NCBI RefSeq assembly: GCF_000631985.1
Contig: NZ_JFYN01000042.1
Coordinates: 248,001 to 312,000 of the forward strand
Reading direction: 5' to 3'
Length of the DNA stretch: 64,000 nucleotides
Source of the DNA: Pseudomonas sp. RIT288
Lineage (GTDB): Bacteria > Pseudomonadota > Gammaproteobacteria > Pseudomonadales > Pseudomonadaceae
Shown in pieces: positions 60,800 through 64,000 of the stretch. The notes beneath the pieces were generated by a model. It was given only the letters and a program-made list of their open reading frames with translations, had not been told where the DNA came from and did not search any database. How positions within the stretch are numbered: the stretch's first letter is position 1; each line of letters opens with the position of its first letter. Made by a program: the position numbers and the translations under genes.

Positions 60800-61255
60800 A
60801 TGGCTCACTTTCAACAAACAGTCGCCCTCGCCCTCTCCAGCGAATCCCGCACACCGCGCATCGGCGGCCTCAGTCCGCAGCGCGAACGGCGGGCCAAACA
60901 ATTGATCCTCGATCGCCTGGGTGAAAGCCTGGAAGTCACCGAACTGGCAGAGGCCTGTTCGTTGTCACGCAGTCATTTTTCCCGGGCGTTCAAATGCAGT
61001 ACCGGACTCTCGCCGCAGGACTGGATCCGTACCCAGCGCATCGCTCGCGCCAAGCAGCTGATCCGGCTCACCCACCTGAGCCTGACGCAAATCAGCCTGG
61101 AATGTGGTTTCTGTGATCAGGCACACTTCTGCCATATCTTCACCCGCAGCGAAGGCATCAGCCCGTTCGCCTGGCGGTGTCGTGAGGTGCCGGGCATGAA
61201 GGCCGAGAGACCGCAAGCAACGGCCGCGCCTGTCGGCATACGCCTGGCGGTCTAG
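60800..61255 (+). CDS. Short AraC/XylS-type regulator (DNA-binding domain only)
   Basis: 151 residues. Two helix-turn-helix motifs of the AraC family: LEVTELAEACSLSRSHFSRA (about 47-66) and LSLTQISLECGFCDQAHFCH (about 95-114), with FKCSTGLSPQDWIRTQRI between and SEGISPFAWRC at the end. No effector-binding domain is present, so it is like SoxS/MarA-sized regulators or is driven by its own level. Start at 60800 chosen from the conserved N-terminus; 60716 is possible. Confidence 0.82.
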   Translation: MAHFQQTVALALSSESRTPRIGGLSPQRERRAKQLILDRLGESLEVTELAEACSLSRSHFSRAFKCSTGLSPQDWIRTQRIARAKQLIRLTHLSLTQISLECGFCDQAHFCHIFTRSEGISPFAWRCREVPGMKAERPQATAAPVGIRLAV

Positions 61256-61287
61256 ACGCTGTCGCGCTACGCGCATTTCCCCGTGCT

Positions 61288-61857
61288 TCACTTCTGCCTC
61301 AACCGCTGCGCCACTTGCGCCACCCGCTCGCCCAGATGTGCTGCCGTGCGCCGGTCTTCGAGCGGCGGCGCGTGTTCGGGCGGCTGTTCGACACTGGATT
61401 GGGCCATGGCCCCGAGCGAGCTGCCCAGACGATTCAACTGTCCATCGAAGCAGCCCGCCGCCGAGCGCGCCGGGAGCAGGTCGAGACCCACCCAGATCAT
61501 CGAATGTTGCGCGGCGAACACCGCCATTTGCAGCAATGTATTGAGCTTGTCGCCGCACAGGGTCCCGGAATTGGTGAACCCGGCGGCAACCTTGTTGCGC
61601 CACGGTTTTGCCAGATAGAACGCCGCGCTGGCCTCCATGAAATGCTTGAAGCCCGCCGACGCGCTGCCCATGTAAGTCGGCGCACCGAAGATGATCGCGT
61701 CGGCGCGGTGCAACTCATCCCAATAGCGTTCGACTTCTTCTACCGCCACCAACCGACAGGTACTGCCCGAGTGCCGTTCAACGCCTTGTGCCACGGCTTC
61801 TGCCATGACGCGTGTGTGGCCATAGCCGCTGTGATAGACCACCACCACGTTGCTCAT
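61288..61857 (-). CDS. Flavodoxin-fold NAD(P)H:quinone oxidoreductase-like protein (WrbA-related)
   Basis: 189 residues. N-terminal FMN-binding loop VVVYHSGYGHTRVMAEAV (4-21), then AIIFGAPTYMGSASAGFKHF (about 54-73) and AAGFTNSGTLCGDK. This is the flavodoxin/WrbA family, which reduces quinones or other electrophiles with NAD(P)H. The ATG at 61857 follows GGAGG; in-frame codons upstream are less likely. Convergent with the AraC-type gene. Confidence 0.85.
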   Translation of the reverse strand: MSNVVVVYHSGYGHTRVMAEAVAQGVERHSGSTCRLVAVEEVERYWDELHRADAIIFGAPTYMGSASAGFKHFMEASAAFYLAKPWRNKVAAGFTNSGTLCGDKLNTLLQMAVFAAQHSMIWVGLDLLPARSAAGCFDGQLNRLGSSLGAMAQSSVEQPPEHAPPLEDRRTAAHLGERVAQVAQRLRQK

Positions 61858-62212
61858 TGCGCCGCCCTCCGCACGTGTGCACTCCATTGCAGCCATCAGG
61901 TCCTGGCCTGAGGGCAAGCTTGACTCAGCGGATTTTTGGGGTTGAAGCAGGCACAGACGAGTTAATCGTTGTTAATTGTCCGGGAGACAAAGCGCTGGTC
62001 TGCACATTGCAGCGGGCAAAAACGCCGATCGCTGCGTCACTTTCGTGCATTGCCGGCAATCTGCACGTTGCACTGACGCCAGAACCTGCGGAATATGTCC
62101 GAAAAACTGCGGATTAAAAGGCTTGCGTGCCGCTGACGCCGATCCGCGCTGCCCTTCACGGAGGCTTCACACGCCGTGGGCAGGATTATAAAAATTTCTC
62201 AGGAGTGAGCTG
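61858..62212. promoter_or_regulatory. Divergent region between the WrbA-like gene and the terminal regulator
   Basis: 355 bp, no gene found. It should hold both promoters. The ribosome site AGGAG (62201-62205) near its right end sets the TTG start of the regulator. No repeat or dyad could be defended by eye. Confidence 0.4.
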
Positions 62213-64000
62213 TTGAGTCTTCCCCCGAATCAGGCCCTCGGTTTCGGCCCCTATCGGATTCAGCCCGGCAAACGGCTGCTGCTTGAGGGCGAGCAGCCGT
62301 TACGCCTGGGCCGACGTGCCATGGATATTCTGCTGATCCTGCTGGCGCATGCCGGCGATGTCGTGAGCAAGCAGCAACTGATTGCCGGCGTATGGCCGGA
62401 CAGCATCGTGGAAGACATCAATCTGCGGGTGCACATGGCGGCTTTGCGCAAAGCCCTGGGCGACGGTCAGGGCGGGCAGAGATACATCGTCACGGTGGCG
62501 CAGCGCGGCTACAGCTTTGTCGCACCGATCAGGCTGCAATCGATCGAACAGCACACCTGCGCCGAGACCGGCACCCGGCATAACCTGCCACTGCGCCGCA
62601 CGCGAATGATCGGCCGCCAGCCGCTGGTCGACAGCCTGATCACGCAGTTGCCACGCCAGCGCTGCATCACGCTGGTCGGCCCCGGCGGCATCGGCAAAAC
62701 CACCGTGGCCCTGCGCGTTGCCGAACAGATGATCGGCCACTATCGGGACGGCATCCGGCTGCTGGATCTTTCGCCGATCAACGACGCACGAATGATCTGC
62801 TCGCATCTGGCGGCCCTGCTGGACGTGGTGCTGCATGACAACGATCCGCTGCCCCACCTCGTCAATGCACTGCGCGAGCGCGAGATGCTGCTGGTGATCG
62901 ACAATTGCGAACATTTGATCGACGCCATGGCACTGCTCAGCGAGAGCATTTTGCGCGGTGCGCCGCAGGTTCACATTCTGGCCACCAGCCGCGAGAGCCT
63001 GCGTGCCGAAGGCGAGTATGTGCAACGCCTTGAGTCGCTTGATTACCCGCCGCCGATTGCCGTGCTTGATCGTGCGCAGGCGTTGAATTTTTCAGCATTG
63101 CAACTGTTTGCCGAACGCGCCCTGGCCGCGCACGAGGGCTTCGAATTGAGCGACGCCGAGCTGCCCGATGCGCTTGAAATCTGTCGGCGTCTGGACGGCA
63201 TTCCACTGGCCCTGGAGCTGGCGGCGGCGCAGGCTGGAGAGCTCGGCCTGCATGGTCTGCTCAGCCAGCTGCAAGGGCGTCTGCCGGTATTGGCTGCCGG
63301 CAATCAGAGCAGCGTGGAGCGCCACCAGACGCTGCGTGCCACGCTGGACTGGAGCTTCAACCTGCTGACCGATTGCGAACAGACCTGCCTGCGCCGACTG
63401 GGTGTGTTTCGGGGTGGCTTCACGCTGGAGTCCGCCGCTGCGGTGATCGGTGGACAGCACATCCAGCCCGGCGAGGTGTTTGGTTCGATCACACAACTGG
63501 TCGCCAAGTCGTTGCTCAACGTCGAAGTCGGTGATGAAGAAGTGTTCTATCGGTTGCTCGACACCACTCGGCGCTATGCCTTGGAAAAACTCGAGCAAGG
63601 CGCCGAACTTGCCGAAACCCGCGAACGCCACGCTGAACGCTGTCTGGCGCTGATGTATCAGGCGCAGACCGATTGGGAAAATACCTCAACCGCACTGTGG
63701 ATCGAACGCTACGCACGCGGTCTGGAAGACCTGCGCGCGGCGCTCGACTGGAGCCTGAACGGTGCCGGCCCCAACGATGTGGGGATTTATCTGGCCGCAA
63801 CCTCGGCGCCATTGTGGCAAGAGTTGTCGCTGCTCAAGGAATACGGCGGTTACGTGCGCCGGGCGCTGGCCCTGCTGGAAAACGCTGCCGAACCTTGTCC
63901 TCGGGTGAAAATCGCGCTGAAGCTGGCGCTTGGCAGCGCCTGCTACCACACCTGGGGTGGCACCCCGGAAACCATCGCGGCATTCGTCGATGCCCATACG
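62213..64000 (+). CDS. Winged-helix regulator with STAND-type NTPase domain, 5' part
   Basis: 596 codons visible; the gene continues past the right edge. OmpR/CadC-type winged helix at about residues 9-105 (LGRRAMDILLILLAHAGDVV, VHMAALRKALGD, YIVTVAQRGYSFVAP), then an NTPase domain with Walker A LVGPGGIGKTT (154-164), the ILATSRESLRAEGE sensor region and RLDGIPLALELAAAQ, then helical repeats. This layout is that of COG3903-type ATP-binding regulators. The start is TTG at 62213 with AGGAG 7 bp upstream; no ATG gives the conserved N-terminus. Target genes unknown, possibly the divergent flavoprotein. Confidence 0.85.
   Translation, partial: MSLPPNQALGFGPYRIQPGKRLLLEGEQPLRLGRRAMDILLILLAHAGDVVSKQQLIAGVWPDSIVEDINLRVHMAALRKALGDGQGGQRYIVTVAQRGYSFVAPIRLQSIEQHTCAETGTRHNLPLRRTRMIGRQPLVDSLITQLPRQRCITLVGPGGIGKTTVALRVAEQMIGHYRDGIRLLDLSPINDARMICSHLAALLDVVLHDNDPLPHLVNALREREMLLVIDNCEHLIDAMALLSESILRGAPQVHILATSRESLRAEGEYVQRLESLDYPPPIAVLDRAQALNFSALQLFAERALAAHEGFELSDAELPDALEICRRLDGIPLALELAAAQAGELGLHGLLSQLQGRLPVLAAGNQSSVERHQTLRATLDWSFNLLTDCEQTCLRRLGVFRGGFTLESAAAVIGGQHIQPGEVFGSITQLVAKSLLNVEVGDEEVFYRLLDTTRRYALEKLEQGAELAETRERHAERCLALMYQAQTDWENTSTALWIERYARGLEDLRAALDWSLNGAGPNDVGIYLAATSAPLWQELSLLKEYGGYVRRALALLENAAEPCPRVKIALKLALGSACYHTWGGTPETIAAFVDAHT

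Noticed and set aside
1..64000. Insertion sequences, prophage, tRNA or rRNA genes
   Set aside because: No transposase, integrase, phage structural gene or RNA gene was recognised on either strand; small tRNAs cannot be fully excluded without a dedicated scan.

Overview
The window looks like chromosome of a Pseudomonas of the P. fluorescens group. The coding DNA is GC-rich with typical pseudomonad content: glcDEF, a 2-oxoadipate dioxygenase/decarboxylase of the HglS type, an Hcp/VgrG/Rhs island and an exopolysaccharide locus. The gaps between genes carry several families of short REP-type inverted repeats of the kind common in this group. This identification is inference; no rRNA, tRNA, phage, insertion sequence or CRISPR array was seen.

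Layout. 1-6.8 kb: the 3' end of a flavin monooxygenase with an alpha/beta hydrolase, then glycolate oxidase glcD-glcE-glcF and hglS. 6.9-15.9 kb: a type VI secretion (T6SS) effector island. It holds hcp behind a sigma-54 promoter and a set of long dyads, then vgrG, a DUF4123 adaptor, a 1641-residue Rhs protein with an AT-rich C-terminal putative toxin domain, and a small overlapping putative immunity gene. 16-25.1 kb: an exported protein of unknown function, a Sel1-repeat protein, a family 2 glycosyltransferase, two small hypothetical genes, and a three-gene export operon (ATPase, FtsX-like permease, AttH/CrtC-like lipoprotein). 25.2-25.8 kb: a tandem array of about five 108-109 bp units derived from a REP element. 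25.8-27.5 kb: a membrane sulfatase/phosphoethanolamine transferase-like protein.

27.9-45.7 kb: a single tightly coupled plus-strand exopolysaccharide cluster of 16 genes. It provides nucleotide-sugar supply (ugd, epimerase), a priming transferase, a split Wzc system (ATPase-like protein with an altered P-loop plus a separate membrane chain-length protein), a Wza-like lipoprotein, three glycosyltransferases, a Wzy-like polymerase/ligase, a Wzx-like flippase, a NodB deacetylase, a periplasmic glycosidase-like protein and three acyltransferase-like proteins. Two of the last group are paralogues flanking the third. Together these make a plausible Wzx/Wzy pathway for a modified polymer whose structure cannot be read from the sequence.

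46-64 kb: a methyltransferase; a LysR regulator divergent from an exported HSL-type esterase; an MscS channel with a cyclic-nucleotide-binding-like domain; an operon of DoxX, antibiotic biosynthesis monooxygenase (ABM)-domain, amidohydrolase and YcaC-like hydrolase genes; two large repeat proteins (one with eight 41-residue WG/GG repeats, one Ig-like) that share a palindromic upstream motif; a LysR regulator; a short AraC-type regulator; a WrbA-like flavoprotein; and the 5' part of a winged-helix/NTPase regulator that runs off the window.

The most unusual items are the triple dyad plus sigma-54 promoter ahead of hcp, the unassigned Rhs toxin/immunity pair, the altered P-loop and acyltransferase triplet of the polysaccharide locus, and the shared operator-like palindrome of the two repeat-protein genes.
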